Origin: Amphirosellinia nigrospora
Lineage: Eukaryota; Ascomycota; Sordariomycetes; Xylariales; Xylariaceae
Direction: 5' to 3'
Length of the DNA stretch: 64,000 nucleotides
Assembly: GCA_004123355.1 (NCBI GenBank)
Contig: SCHM01000001.1
Coordinates: 8,132,193-8,196,192 of the forward strand
Positions 49,776 to 59,929 of the stretch are shown here, piece by piece. Within the stretch, counting starts at the first letter, position 1. Each line of letters starts with the position of its first letter. A model generated the notes under the pieces. It was given only the letters and a program-made list of their open reading frames with translations, ran no database searches and had not been told where the DNA came from. The position numbers were made by a program, and so were the translations under genes.

Positions 49776-51494
49776 TTACGTATCTTCGCCATCCTTTGTG
49801 CGAACTTTCCTCCGCCTTATCAGCTCCGCCAACGGCACCTCCTCTCATCCGCGTCTATTCCGCGCGAGGCATGACCTTCTCTCGGCGCTCATCATCGAAT
49901 ACAAAGTCGTCGTCAAATTCGGCATCCTCGTCGACGCCGTAATCGCCCAAGTGCTCGCCGTCGCATTCACCCAGCCCGACTTTCCTCCGCGCGAACGACA
50001 TGGTGTCTCGGACGGTAGGACTCCATCATGTCATTATAACCACGCATAGTAGTAGCAGCGGCGGCAGACGGGCCTCGTCGACCAAGTCGTACTCGCCCTC
50101 GCCCTCGCCCTCGCCTTCGCCTTCGCCCCCGTACTGGTAGTGCGTCTCCTCGAGCTCCTCCATCAGCTGCGCCCCGCGCGCCGCGCCACCGCTGGAGGTC
50201 GCGCTCCTGTCTGCGGCGGAACGCCTCCTTCTCCTGCGTCGGGGTGAGGCTCATGTTCGGGAGCGCCGGGTTCCGCAGACCCTGCGCCTGCTCGCGGCGA
50301 TACCGCGCCTCCTCCTTCCGGCGCTGCGCCACAGGCGCGCGTTGCGCACCTTGTCTGGGTCGATGGGTGGCCACATGCCCTCTCTGTCGTTCAGCCCATT
50401 CTCCTCGTAGGCCCAGCCGGCGCCGAGCCCGGGCTTCGCGCTGCCGAGGTCCGCGACGAGGTTCTCGAGGGTTGTGGTGGGTGGTAACTTCGCGACACGT
50501 GGCCCGCCGGCGAAGGGAGGAACCAGTATATGGGGTTCGACGTGCCCATGGCCTGCGCCATGTTGGCGTACACGCCGACGTCGTAGGGGAACTCGAGGGG
50601 GTCGACCATGCTCCGGGGCGCGGCGTCGCCGTCGCCGTCCGAGGTGCGCCACCAGTCCTCTTCCTCGTAGCCGCCGCGCTGCAGCACGGCCTCGTGGCGC
50701 TCGATCTCCAGCCCTCGATCATCGTCGTGTTGAACGCCCACCCTTTCGCCGTGTTGATGAGGAGGATGCCCAGCGCGAGGGCGGTGAGACACGCCGTCCC
50801 GCCAGGGTGGTGAGCGCGATGAGCTGGGGAGCGTCGGCCCCAGGTACGCGGGGAGGTTCCGCGACGCCCAGATGGCCTGGAACCGCTGCCAGAAGAAGTG
50901 CAGCAGCATCCATAGCGAGATGTTCGTGTACACTATGAACCGCGCGAAGTGCGGGAACGTCTGCAGCCCCACGCAGTTCCCGTCCACGGACAGTGGTGGT
51001 CCATCTTGGGGATGCAGCGGCCGCAGGTCTTGCAGTGGTGGGCGCGCGGCGGCTTGGGCGCGGCGCACTTGCGACACCAGCGGCGACGGGCGGCGGCGCG
51101 GATGCGGTCGTCGAGCGCATTGCTTCCGCTTCCGGGGGACCCGGCCTGGTCGCCGTCGTCGTCATCCTCCTCGTCCTCTGAACTACGCGTGGCGGCGTCC
51201 TCGTCTCCTTTGCTCTTTCTCGCCACTGGCTTAGCATCATCCTTCTTACTACTCGGTCGAGGAAACTCGTAGCGGCCGGGGTCGACGGTGCAGGCGCGCC
51301 AGTACGTCCACCACAGACAGACGAGGAGGGTGTTGAAGAGGCGGGTTGCGACGACGTCAACGGCCGGGCTCGAGGTCTGGCGAGTTCGCGAATAGCCACT
51401 GGGAGCCGTAGCCGAGCACGGCGATCAGCAGACTGGCGAATGGGACTGCGAGACGCTGGAGGCCCGGCGCCCCGGAGCCGACGAGGAAGGCCAT
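49776..51494 (-). CDS. PFA4: DHHC palmitoyltransferase PFA4, several frameshifts
   Basis: Pfa4 is an ER enzyme that palmitoylates proteins; in fungi it acts on chitin synthase Chs3 and other membrane proteins. The N-terminus [20 protein letters not shown] leads into two membrane helices and the family stretch [14 protein letters not shown]. The Cys-rich catalytic domain shows [19 protein letters not shown] and [16 protein letters not shown], with the DHHC motif intact. Further family segments are [32 protein letters not shown] and [16 protein letters not shown]. The C-terminus is split by a probable intron before [13 protein letters not shown], with the stop at 49776. Frame slips occur near 51385, 51345, 50980, 50800, 50695 and 50490, among others. 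Base composition is very GC-rich. Restored length is about 480 residues. Confidence 0.92.
50095..50135. repeat. GAGGGC-type hexamer repeat inside PFA4
   Basis: Five or six near-identical hexamers (TCGCCC/TCGCCT on the plus strand) code for a Gly-Glu run in the PFA4 C-terminal region. Length is probably variable between strains. Confidence 0.75.
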
Positions 51495-52352
51495 CGCGAG
51501 TTAGGCCATGGGGAGGGGAGAAGTTGGTCGAGGGCCTTTTTGATCAGGTAGCAATCGACTTATGGCCGGTTCTCAGACGAAAAGCCGTCGTGGATCTGCC
51601 TGTATTCGCGAAGAAGTACAAACTATTAATCCTGAAGGTCTGTTGTAGGTAGAAGTCCCTCCAAATAAACTAGGTATTCTGATATTGTCTATTAATGTAA
51701 ATGATAATAATTATTTGAGATTGAAGATCTAAGTATGGCACACTACCCTCCCGGGAGGTCTAAACTATCTAAACTGTACAAGGTGGACCCAGCACAAGGC
51801 CTGTGCTGCTGCAGGGTTCATACGGGCCGCCCCTGTAGGCCTCCCGGGTAGCCTCTGCCGCCCTGACCACAATCCCGCTGATAAAGACTCCCATAGAATC
51901 AAGTTCCGGTTGAACAGCCAGCTCACGAGACTAGTTATGAACCTTTTCCCCTCCGTGAAGGTACTTGCAAAACATGTTCATGTTAAAGTCTCCTATTGCT
52001 TTAAATATCCCTGCCCTTCTTTGTCCAACAGTTAAACTCGTACAAGCAAACCCTATGACCGGGTTACACGTGTGTTGAAGCTGGTAGATATTTGTTACAC
52101 TTCTTCACTTTTGAGTCCGGCTTAGTAGGGTTTCAGACCCCTTAGGTGCTGCGGCTCGGCACCATGTTTTCAGGCCTCACATGACACTCTGCGGCTGGTG
52201 CAGTTGCCCTCTCTCGAACTCAAAGCGATGCATCAGATCACGTAGTCTCCGCTGTTTTCTTCAAAAACCTTCAAACTTCCTTCCCACTGTCAACTATCCC
52301 ACGCGCATCATAACAAACATCTGTCACAACATCCCCATCCATCCTTAGAAAC
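51495..52352. promoter_or_regulatory. Divergent promoter region PFA4 / E2 gene
   Basis: About 860 bp between two divergent start codons. It contains the perfect 12-bp palindrome CCTCCCGGGAGG (about 51749) and a related CCTCCCGGG (about 51841). Their role is unknown; both promoters must lie here. Confidence 0.5.
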
Positions 52353-53322
52353 ATGTCTGCCAACCCCATCGGCCATGTGATGGCCGAGCGAGCCGGACTC
52401 GAGAAGAGAAAGAACCAAGATTACAAGGTTTTCTTCAAGGATGAAAATATCTCGAATTCGAGGCCTACGTCTACGGTCCAGATGATAGCCTCTACAGACA
52501 CAAGCTGCTCAAGCTCCGCTTCAACATCCCGGCGACATACCCCCAGGTAAGTATCTCTAATATTGCTCACATATCGTAGCAGTGAGGCGAGTCTAACTAT
52601 ACTCACCTTACAAGGCCCCGCCAAATGTCACTCTTATCCAGCACAGTGGCGGACGCGTCCACCCGAACCTGTATCTCGAGGGCAAGGTTTGTCTTAGTAT
52701 CTTGGGCACCTGGCCTATAGGCCAGACGTGGACCCCAGGTCTGAGTATTCACTTGAGTAAGTCTCCAACTGATGCCTGTAGCCCAGGCTGTGGATTTTAC
52801 TAACTCGGGATGTTCACTATAGTCCTTATTTCCATCCGCGCGCTTCTGGACAATGAGCCGTATCGCCATGAGCCCGATTGTGATGATAATCCCGAGTACA
52901 ATCAGTTCGTCCAGTTCACTACCTGGCGCGCTCGTAAGCAATCCCGCCATCCTTTTTCTTCGCTCCAGTTACGCTATTCATGTGTAGATATGGCTACTAC
53001 TCTACGCGTAGTGTCAGCTACAGAGAATTTACGCGTCTGCAACAGACAAGGTACATGCATTATGATAGTGATCACTGACCTCAAATATCCCAGTTCTCCT
53101 TGACTATATCCAGAACGAGCAGAGCGAGCGGCAAGGCCTTCCTCAAGGACTTCGTCCGAGCACGCTCCGCCGGCATCATGGCAGACAATTTACGCAGAAA
53201 CAGCAGAGGCCAACAAGGACATCGGCATCATGTCTAACCCGTACAGCTCGTGGGTCTTTGCGCCGGACTACGACCGCCTCATCGAGGATCTCAAGGCCGC
53301 GATCCAGAACGCCATGCTTTAG
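52353..53322 (+). CDS. E2 ubiquitin-conjugating enzyme (UBE2Z/BIRC6-like), several frameshifts
   Basis: This is a UBC-fold enzyme that accepts ubiquitin (or a related modifier) from an E1 on its catalytic Cys. The start MSANPIGHVMAERAGLEKRK precedes the UBC domain. The signature is HPNLYLEGKVCLSILGTW, with the HPN triad and catalytic Cys. The next segment, GLSIHLILISIRALLDNEPY, resembles the UBE2Z-type group rather than classical Ubc4/5 enzymes. Introns follow CAG at 52546 (to about 52615), TTG-A at about 52758 and about 52933-53093. Frame slips lie near 52452 (a missing G in SEFEAY), 53127 and 53180. The C-terminal part NKDIGIMSNPYSSWVFAPDY and the end AAIQNAML are in one frame. Restored length is about 240 residues. 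Confidence 0.85.
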
Positions 53323-54526
53323 TTGTCACACACACGGCTGATCAAGAAAGAAGACTTCGTTTTTTGGGGGGTGATTCATTCAAAATTGGTAGCTAAAGTT
53401 TTGCTGGAAATTCAGATTCGTATGACCGGAATAACTTCTGTTGAGAAGGTTTCAGGGTGGAAGTTGCAATACTCGATAGTGGTTTGTTGACACCATTTTT
53501 AGATGAGAATACGTCTATAGCAAATTCTTAGGTGAAGCGGCTCGGCACTTAGTAATTAATGCTTTTGAATTCTCCACCTCACCGTTGCTGCCGTGATATT
53601 CGTAAGCCCGGTTTTCTTGGGTAAGTACAAAAGGGTAACACATTGGAAGCTGCGTCCATACCTACTGGTAGTGTTCGCGGTTACTCTACACACACTAGGC
53701 CTCTATTTGCGTATAAGCGATGAAGGTTTTTCAGGGCTTCCAGGACTGGGGATTGTGGAAACCGAAAATTGAAGCCAGTACACCATATATATATGACCAT
53801 TGTCCAACAAGACATGAGCAAATCATCAGTCTTAATTGATGTTGCAGTTGTTACCTTATTTGAAGCAGAGGAAAGCTTCCTTAAAGTCAAGAAAAGGGTG
53901 CTGACAGCCGATGTTAATTATTGATGGGAATGAATCTGCGGTGATGGAAGACTCGACCCATAAAACAAAATAAGCTATGGTGCATACAAGTTGCGGTAAA
54001 TTTGTTAGGTTAAATCCAGCATATCAATCCAGTATAATTAGAACAGTTTGAGCTACGAAGTAGGGCTGCAGCTAAGGCTGAGGGGTTATGTAGCTAATGG
54101 GAGTAGAATTATCGAGGTAGGTTCGGAAGGGTATAAGCCTCGATATGTGAGCACCCTTCAACAGACGTTCCCGAACTTGACCTACGTGGTCTAGCGGTAA
54201 AGTAGTCGGCAGGACAAACTCTTGTGTTAGAGGCAGGGCCATAGGCATTCAAGGGTTTTCCGGTCTACGGTTAGTAGATACCTAAAGCCTGGGTTACGAC
54301 CCAGGCTATCAGGTACCCCCGAATCCTGGGTTGCGACCCAGGGTGTACGGTACTAATCTGGATTCTTTTTTTGCGGATATACATTTAAGATAGCAGTTCG
54401 ATTCTTGACTAAGGCCATGTTTATTTTAGTATGTTTAATTGTAACAGCCTTGCTATATTTTCTTAGAAATACATATTTTATGATTTTTGTCATCGAAACT
54501 ATTTTGTCATTCGGCTACAAATTTCA
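53323..54526. other. Intergenic, convergent gene ends
   Basis: About 1.2 kb. It contains a tandem pair of hairpins (listed separately). No gene supported. Confidence 0.4.
54287..54342. repeat. Tandem pair of CCTGGGT hairpins
   Basis: Two copies of CCTGGGTT(A/G)CGACCCAGG lie 36 bp apart. Each is a foldback with a 7-8 bp stem and a TACG or TGCG loop, and each is followed by GGTAC six bases later. The two units are thus a diverged direct repeat. Confidence 0.8.
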
Positions 54527-55114
54527 CTATCTCTTCCACACCTTGCCTATACCCCAAATATTTTGCAATGGCAATAGCTGAAGTGGCTCCAGAGTTGCCA
54601 AAGTAGTGTATTGTCTGACAGAAGTCGTGGTCGTAACCTCAGCCTCCTCATCACTGCTCGGTTCCAAGTCCAACTCCACAGAGTCATCCGACCTCCACAC
54701 ATAATCCCCCGCAGCCGCCTCCCCCGCAGCGAGCCGATCCTTCCCCGTCATGCACGGGCAGCCCTGCAGCTCCTCTGCGGCACAGACCCGGGACTCCCCG
54801 GGAGCGTTGCAGCTGTGGTCGTGACACCACACCTCGATGGGAAGCGGACAACATCGACAACCGGCTAGAATGGCACTTCGCCCGCCTGAAGTGGTGAATG
54901 GACTCTCGCTACTGCAGAGATATTGCGTTGCGCAGACGGATATGGACCCTTGGCAATTGTCGTCGGAGCACGTTGGCTTTGGCGAGACTGGGCATTGTTC
55001 GACCTCGGCCAGACGAATAGCTAAGGTAGTGGTAGTGGCTGTGTTCTCTTCTGTCGCGCCTGTAATGGTGGCAAAAGCGACCAATGCGAGAGACATGCAC
55101 GGACTGCTTAGCAT
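54527..55114 (-). CDS. Secreted cysteine-rich protein
   Basis: No known family is recognised. A single open frame of 195 residues begins with a signal peptide (MLSSPCMSLALVAFATITGA). The central 80 residues carry thirteen cysteines in close spacing (for example TCSDDNC, CRCCPLPIEVWCHDHSC, GCPCMTG). The rest is acidic and Ser/Thr-rich, and the last 40 residues (TTLATLEPLQLLPLQNIWG) look non-conserved. The odd number of cysteines and the unusual tail suggest that an intron or a base slip may change the real C-terminus. Its character fits a fungal extracellular or cell-wall protein; no function can be given. Confidence 0.6.
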   Translation of the reverse strand: MLSSPCMSLALVAFATITGATEENTATTTTLAIRLAEVEQCPVSPKPTCSDDNCQGSISVCATQYLCSSESPFTTSGGRSAILAGCRCCPLPIEVWCHDHSCNAPGESRVCAAEELQGCPCMTGKDRLAAGEAAAGDYVWRSDDSVELDLEPSSDEEAEVTTTTSVRQYTTLATLEPLQLLPLQNIWGIGKVWKR

Positions 55115-55705
55115 GGTTAATATGGCACAGTATGATCGGGATGTTGATGTTTCCGGTAGCGAGACGTTGAAGATTCAGAGAGTGAGAAAGGTCGCCAGCT
55201 AGGTGAGGATGCGATTTTATTTCGTAGCTTATACGTCGTCTCACTCCATTCACGTGACTAGCTGACTCCTAGGTGCTTATTATTTTACTCGGCGCATTAG
55301 ATGGAAATGCGGATTCCATTATGGCGAAAGTATTTTGCGACTACTCGAATAGAGGATCATTTGCCTATAATTACGTGTTGACTTGTTCTCCCGTATTAAT
55401 ATATCATAGAATTTAATATTAATTGTTCATGTCAGTATTATCTAGTTATAACCATCTTCTCTTAAGGATAAATAAGAGTATACTAGTTAGTAGGTAAAAG
55501 GAGCCAGAAATTAAGACATAGTACCGACTATTGCAGAAGATAGAAGAGAGAATACTAGAACGCTTTCAGCTGTGTTGTGTGGCTGTAACGCTATTATGTG
55601 CTCTTCTTTATCCCCTCCGGCCAAAATCATGGAGGCTATAGCCACGTAGAAACAGGGAGACGGGGAGGAACCCAGATTTCTGGCAATCATGATTCAGGAC
55701 TATCT
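55115..55705. other. Intergenic
   Basis: About 590 bp, AT-rich, with the secreted-protein promoter on its left side. No other feature seen. Confidence 0.4.
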
Positions 55706-56958
55706 TTACTGCCCTTGATGCAAATGATTGTATGGCCATGAAGTCGGTTGGGTATGAATACTATTGACAGATGTGGAGACTCCGTTGGGAAGTCCACTCC
55801 GTGCCTCCTCGTCTGCTGACGAGTCTCTCTGCCAAGTATCCATTCGAAGACAAGAGTCCTTTGGCTTCAGCGTTTCGTCGTCTTCGGAATTAAGCGTCGG
55901 CACGCTTGCTCGGGTTCGTGATGGGGTAGTGAGCTTTGCTACCACCTGCGTGACCTCGCCGGCGATACTTACGTATAGGGGTCTCAGAACGGGTAGACAC
56001 GATGAGATAAGCACCACTCCCCCTCTATAATGGACCACATGGCGATAGTTGCCGTAGCCCAGGTGCCATCGACCAAATTGGTAACTTTCGAGACTGTGGC
56101 AAGCCGAATAATTGATGCACAAACTGCCGCTGGATCCCAGAATTGTCAGCAGACCAACTTGCAAAGGGTCGGGGAGAAGATTGACTGGGAGAGATGAAAA
56201 CTTACACACTACCCAGTACGAAGACAAAACCTAGAGCTGCTTTTTGTCCCTTATCAATCTGCAGCCTCCATACCATGGGTAGCGGTAAAAGTAACACGAT
56301 GATATCGGTGGCGACATTAAGGGCACTCGAAGCTTGCCAGTACCCGTCGGGTTGATACACGCCGTTGGGGACAGGACAGGATCCCATCGTGCAGAGAAGG
56401 GCGACATTGGGCCAAGGAGGTGATGATAATTGCTAATGCCGTGAGAGCTATAACCACGCCGATAATCTTCGTTATCCAGCGAGTTGTCTTGTCGACAAAG
56501 ACACGAAGATAAAATGCTATAACCGACAGCTTGGGGAAAGCCACGCTTGCGCCATAGAGGGTCTCGATCACATATCCGAACTTAAACCAGTAGCAATAGC
56601 TTCAGGATCCTCGACCTGGAGGACTACCAGGTGTCTGCCGATGTGGGCAACGTGAACCTCGACTGTATATATGCGCGGGCGGTCAATCTTTGATAGAGTC
56701 TACAGTTTTGGTATGACTGATTGTTGGGTCACGAACCGATCGCGGCAATGCATATGCCCAGACAAAATATTAGAGCTGGGATAATTAGATAGTCATCGAG
56801 GCCCCATTTCGTCTTGTAGTAGGTCCGACACCCAAACCGTGCTGTTACGGCAAGAATCTCCAATACAATAAAGAGTATGGCTACTGCCTGGGTAAGTCCA
56901 TCCCCAGATTCTCCTTGGCGTATCCAGGCGGAAATTGGTCTGAGTCGTCAGAATTCAT
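55706..56958 (-). CDS. SAT4-family rhodopsin-like membrane protein (PTH11-related), several frameshifts
   Basis: This is a seven-helix protein of the fungal rhodopsin/SAT4 family, which includes PTH11-type receptors thought to sense surface or host cues through G proteins. The start MNSDDSDQFPPGYAKENLG leads to helices with AVAILFIVLEILAVTARFGC, TKWGLDDYLIIPALIFCLGI and ETLYGASVAFPKLSVIAFYL. The family stretch GYWQASSALNVATDIIVLLL is followed by PLPMVWRLQ. After a probable intron near 56214, the last helices include ATVSKVTNLVDGTWATATIA and the tail is Ser/Asp-rich. The frame breaks near 56890, 56586, 56396, 56352 and 56030. No CFEM domain is visible. Restored length is about 380 residues. 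Confidence 0.82.
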
Positions 56959-58109
56959 CCCGGAAGAGTGAAGAGATAACTGAGGAAGAATTCAGGGTGC
57001 GAGATGAGAATACTCAGAACACAGTCAATGCGCCCTATGACAACGTCAATTAGATGTTGCAAAAAACAAGTAAGATGAAAACGATATATGCCAGATATAA
57101 TGAGAACTAACCAGATGACTTTTAATAGGCTATTCACTCATCAATTTCTTAGGCGGAAAGGTGGAACATTACTGGCTACGTTCAGACGCCTTGTAATAAA
57201 GTGACAAATTTGTTGACTGTGCCTGTTTTTTTCTTACACGCAGGTGAGAAATGCACGCAACTCTGACGAATCCTTCAGTCCTACCCAAAGGTCCTGACAC
57301 CTAGCCCCGTGATCAAGCCGAAGGATACAGGATTTTGCGAGGATCAGAACGCGAAAACGGAAACCAGCTGAACGAGCCCGTTAATCAATCAATCAAAGGT
57401 GCAGAGATACATTTGGGGCATGTCAATGACGAGGAATACGCCTTCTCCATGCTACCACACTTGGTTTCTTCTACGAGGGCTACTCTAGCAGGCTCCGAAG
57501 ATACATGCAGCCGTAACTACGACTGCGATACATGTAAAAAGAGATCTACAATGTTCTTGTCGTTACGTGGCGAAGCCCTTGTCTTCCCGGCACACCTGTG
57601 CGCCACAAGATAAGAGGAGATATGATGTAGTATCGTTCTCGGACTAAGAGTGGTCTAGGCGAAACGTCCGAAAAGCTTAGCAGTAGGATCGTAGCAGAAA
57701 TACCATGGTAGTAGCATAGCAGGATCGCGGGTGAGTAATACTAGTAATACTAGGCTAGAGAACGCCTGTCAAGGGGGGTGATCCTACCAACCAAGTCCCG
57801 TCGGAAACATCATCTATCAACCGCGGATCATCAGCAAAACATAGCACAAAAAACATGGCTGGCTGAAGCCTCGATCATTTCAAGTAGGTATACCAGTGTG
57901 TACCAGTAAAGCGTCGTCTTAGAGGCAGGAATTTCGGGTGACATTTATTATTATAGCTGACTTCATCACTTGCTTGAGGAAACTCAAGCGCCTTTCCGTT
58001 AGTAAATGGTCGGGCAAATTATATCTTAACCACTATATCATCGGTAGTATTATGTTCACTTAATGATAGCTTACTGAGTGATTGCTCAGTCTGATACTCA
58101 AACAACATA
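56959..58109. other. Intergenic
   Basis: About 1.15 kb. An open frame at 57335-57613 shows no family features. Short tandem units AATACTAGT occur near 57740. Confidence 0.4.
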
Positions 58110-58427
58110 TCAAGCTGAGCCGTTACTCATCTTCTCGGTAGCTACTGGCTCATCAGCCTTGTCCATAGGCTTCTCGGTTAGGTTAAACTCTGTCTCGAGC
58201 TCGCTACGCATGTGTATCTCCTTGGCCACAAAGGTGAGGAGGAATCCTAACAGAGAAAACCCTAAAGACACCTGCCAAGGTAGCTGCAAGCTGTCGACGT
58301 AGATGCTTTTGACTACACTAGTGAGGATGGGGTCGTCATCAAGCTGTAGTGCGAAATAAAGTGAGCCTCCGGCAGCCAAGGTGTATGCGCCGCCACCTTT
58401 CCCGCTATTTATAATCATCGTGACCAA
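58110..58427 (-). pseudogene. MFS-like transporter, C-terminal fragment
   Basis: The open frame reads like the last helix and tail of a major facilitator drug transporter: LPWQVSLGFSLLGFLLTFVA followed by KEIHMRSELETEFNLTEKP. In such transporters the Arg-x-Glu-Leu-Glu-Thr-Glu-Phe segment closes the protein. Upstream (58430-58880) a stop codon follows immediately in this frame and I find no further helices in any frame. This is probably a truncated remnant. The family assignment is by eye and moderate. Confidence 0.45.
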
Positions 58428-59392
58428 TCACATCAGACTGGGCATTGATACGACGAAGAGTGGTGGACCCGGTCGCAGGATCGGGAGCACTGGTTCATGA
58501 GTTCCAAGGCGGACACTACCCCGACGACCAACCGTGATGGCCGGGATAGTATCTCGGAAGCCAGGGTCGCAGAGACGGCTTCGTGATGCGGGCGCCTGAG
58601 CGGGAAATATGAAGTCGTATCGATTACTCTCGACCTAGTGTCGAGATATCTTTACTGAACATACCTGATCGTCTCCTTTGAATTTGGTACCCTCTGCTGG
58701 TTTTTCATGTAAAACAGATAGAAAGATTGCTGCCGAAATAATGGTGGGACGTGCTCTTACTTGGACAACACATAGAGCTCCGCAGGCACATTGACATCGC
58801 GAAACTTGAATTGTGCATTTCTTTGTGATATCTCGACATTATTACATGTTGATTGATTGAGTGTGGATTGAGTGTGAAGCGACATTATCGCAAGGGGTTC
58901 GACATGAGCATAAGACGCCATAAACTATTATTTTCACCCTACCAATTCCGTGTTGGTGTGTTAGCAATACTTTTCGAGCTATCACAGATCACCCAAAATC
59001 CTCCGCCCGGCAATCCTTGTTTAAGCGATGCTTACATCAGCTGGCGGCGCAAAAAAGGGGTAATAATATAAGTATGGGTGTGTTGGTGCTCTAATCCTTG
59101 GTGCCAATGGTACTGTGCAGGAAGGAGTACTCTGCTGGAATAAGTTACTTATCTATTAATAGAAAATGTGCAATTGCGCCCCCAATAGCCTGCTGTATCC
59201 CTTACATACAACAAATGTGCAAAATCCAAAAATAAGCAAGTGAATACATTTTCAAGGAGGAGTGAGTAAGCCAAGTCTTCACAGTTATATTGAAAACGCT
59301 GCTCTTTCTTTGACGAACGATCACCAACTCTCACATCTTCCTTTCGTCTCGATCACTATCGCAACGACTTCCCGTATCGAAAGATCGCTACA
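58428..59392. other. Intergenic
   Basis: About 960 bp between the MFS-like fragment and the DUF1772-like gene. No other feature that I can support. Confidence 0.4.
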
Positions 59393-59929
59393 ATGGCCGC
59401 CCTATCAGTCTTTCTACGGCTAGTCCCGGTGATGTCGAGCACGTCGTCGCTGTGGTACGCTTGGGATCAGTACGAGCAGATGACTCTCTTCCGCCAGAAC
59501 GAGTTGAAGCCGCTCAGCAACCAGCTACTGCCCAGATACTTCAAGGCCTTCTTCGCTCGAGGAGTGCCGCGGGTGATCGGGCTCCTCGCCGCCACGACGA
59601 TATCGTGCGGAACACTCATCCGATCCTTGCCAAGTGGCAGCGGTGCATATTCATGGTACATCGGAGGTAAGCCTTCTCCGACCTGTCGCCTTCCGGGGTG
59701 GTAACGATAACTGACATGGGGGCGAAATGTAGGACTTTGCCTCGCCTTGGCGCATCTGGCTTGGGTTCCTTTCATCATCGGACCCGTACAAGCCATCGAG
59801 AAAGACGCGAAGACCCACAACGTCACTCACCTTGATGCTTGGCTGCGCTTGCATGTGTGGCGGACCCTCACGGTGGACTTGTGTGCTTGGATGTGTTGCA
59901 TCACGGCTACCATCGCGTCGTTTTCCTGA
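59393..59929 (+). CDS. Small four-helix membrane protein, DUF1772 / anthrone-oxygenase-like
   Basis: Two exons (59393-59666 and 59733-59929) join in frame to 156 residues without any slip. The layout of four hydrophobic segments, with ALAHLAWVPFIIGPVQAIEK before the third and WLRLHVWRTLTVDLCAWMCC near the end, resembles the DUF1772 family. Some members of that family (HypC-like) oxidise anthrones in polyketide pathways; most have no known role. The N-terminus MAALSVFLRLVPVMSST is hydrophobic and probably stays as a helix. No polyketide synthase is near, so a role in pigment or toxin synthesis is not supported here. Confidence 0.65.

Noticed and set aside
50244-51272. Long open frames on the plus strand opposite PFA4
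   Set aside because: They are shadows of a GC-rich coding region on the minus strand, which carries the DHHC motif.
54183-54262. GGTCTAGCGGTAAAGTA resembles a tRNA D-arm
   Set aside because: No T-arm or matching acceptor follows at the right distance.
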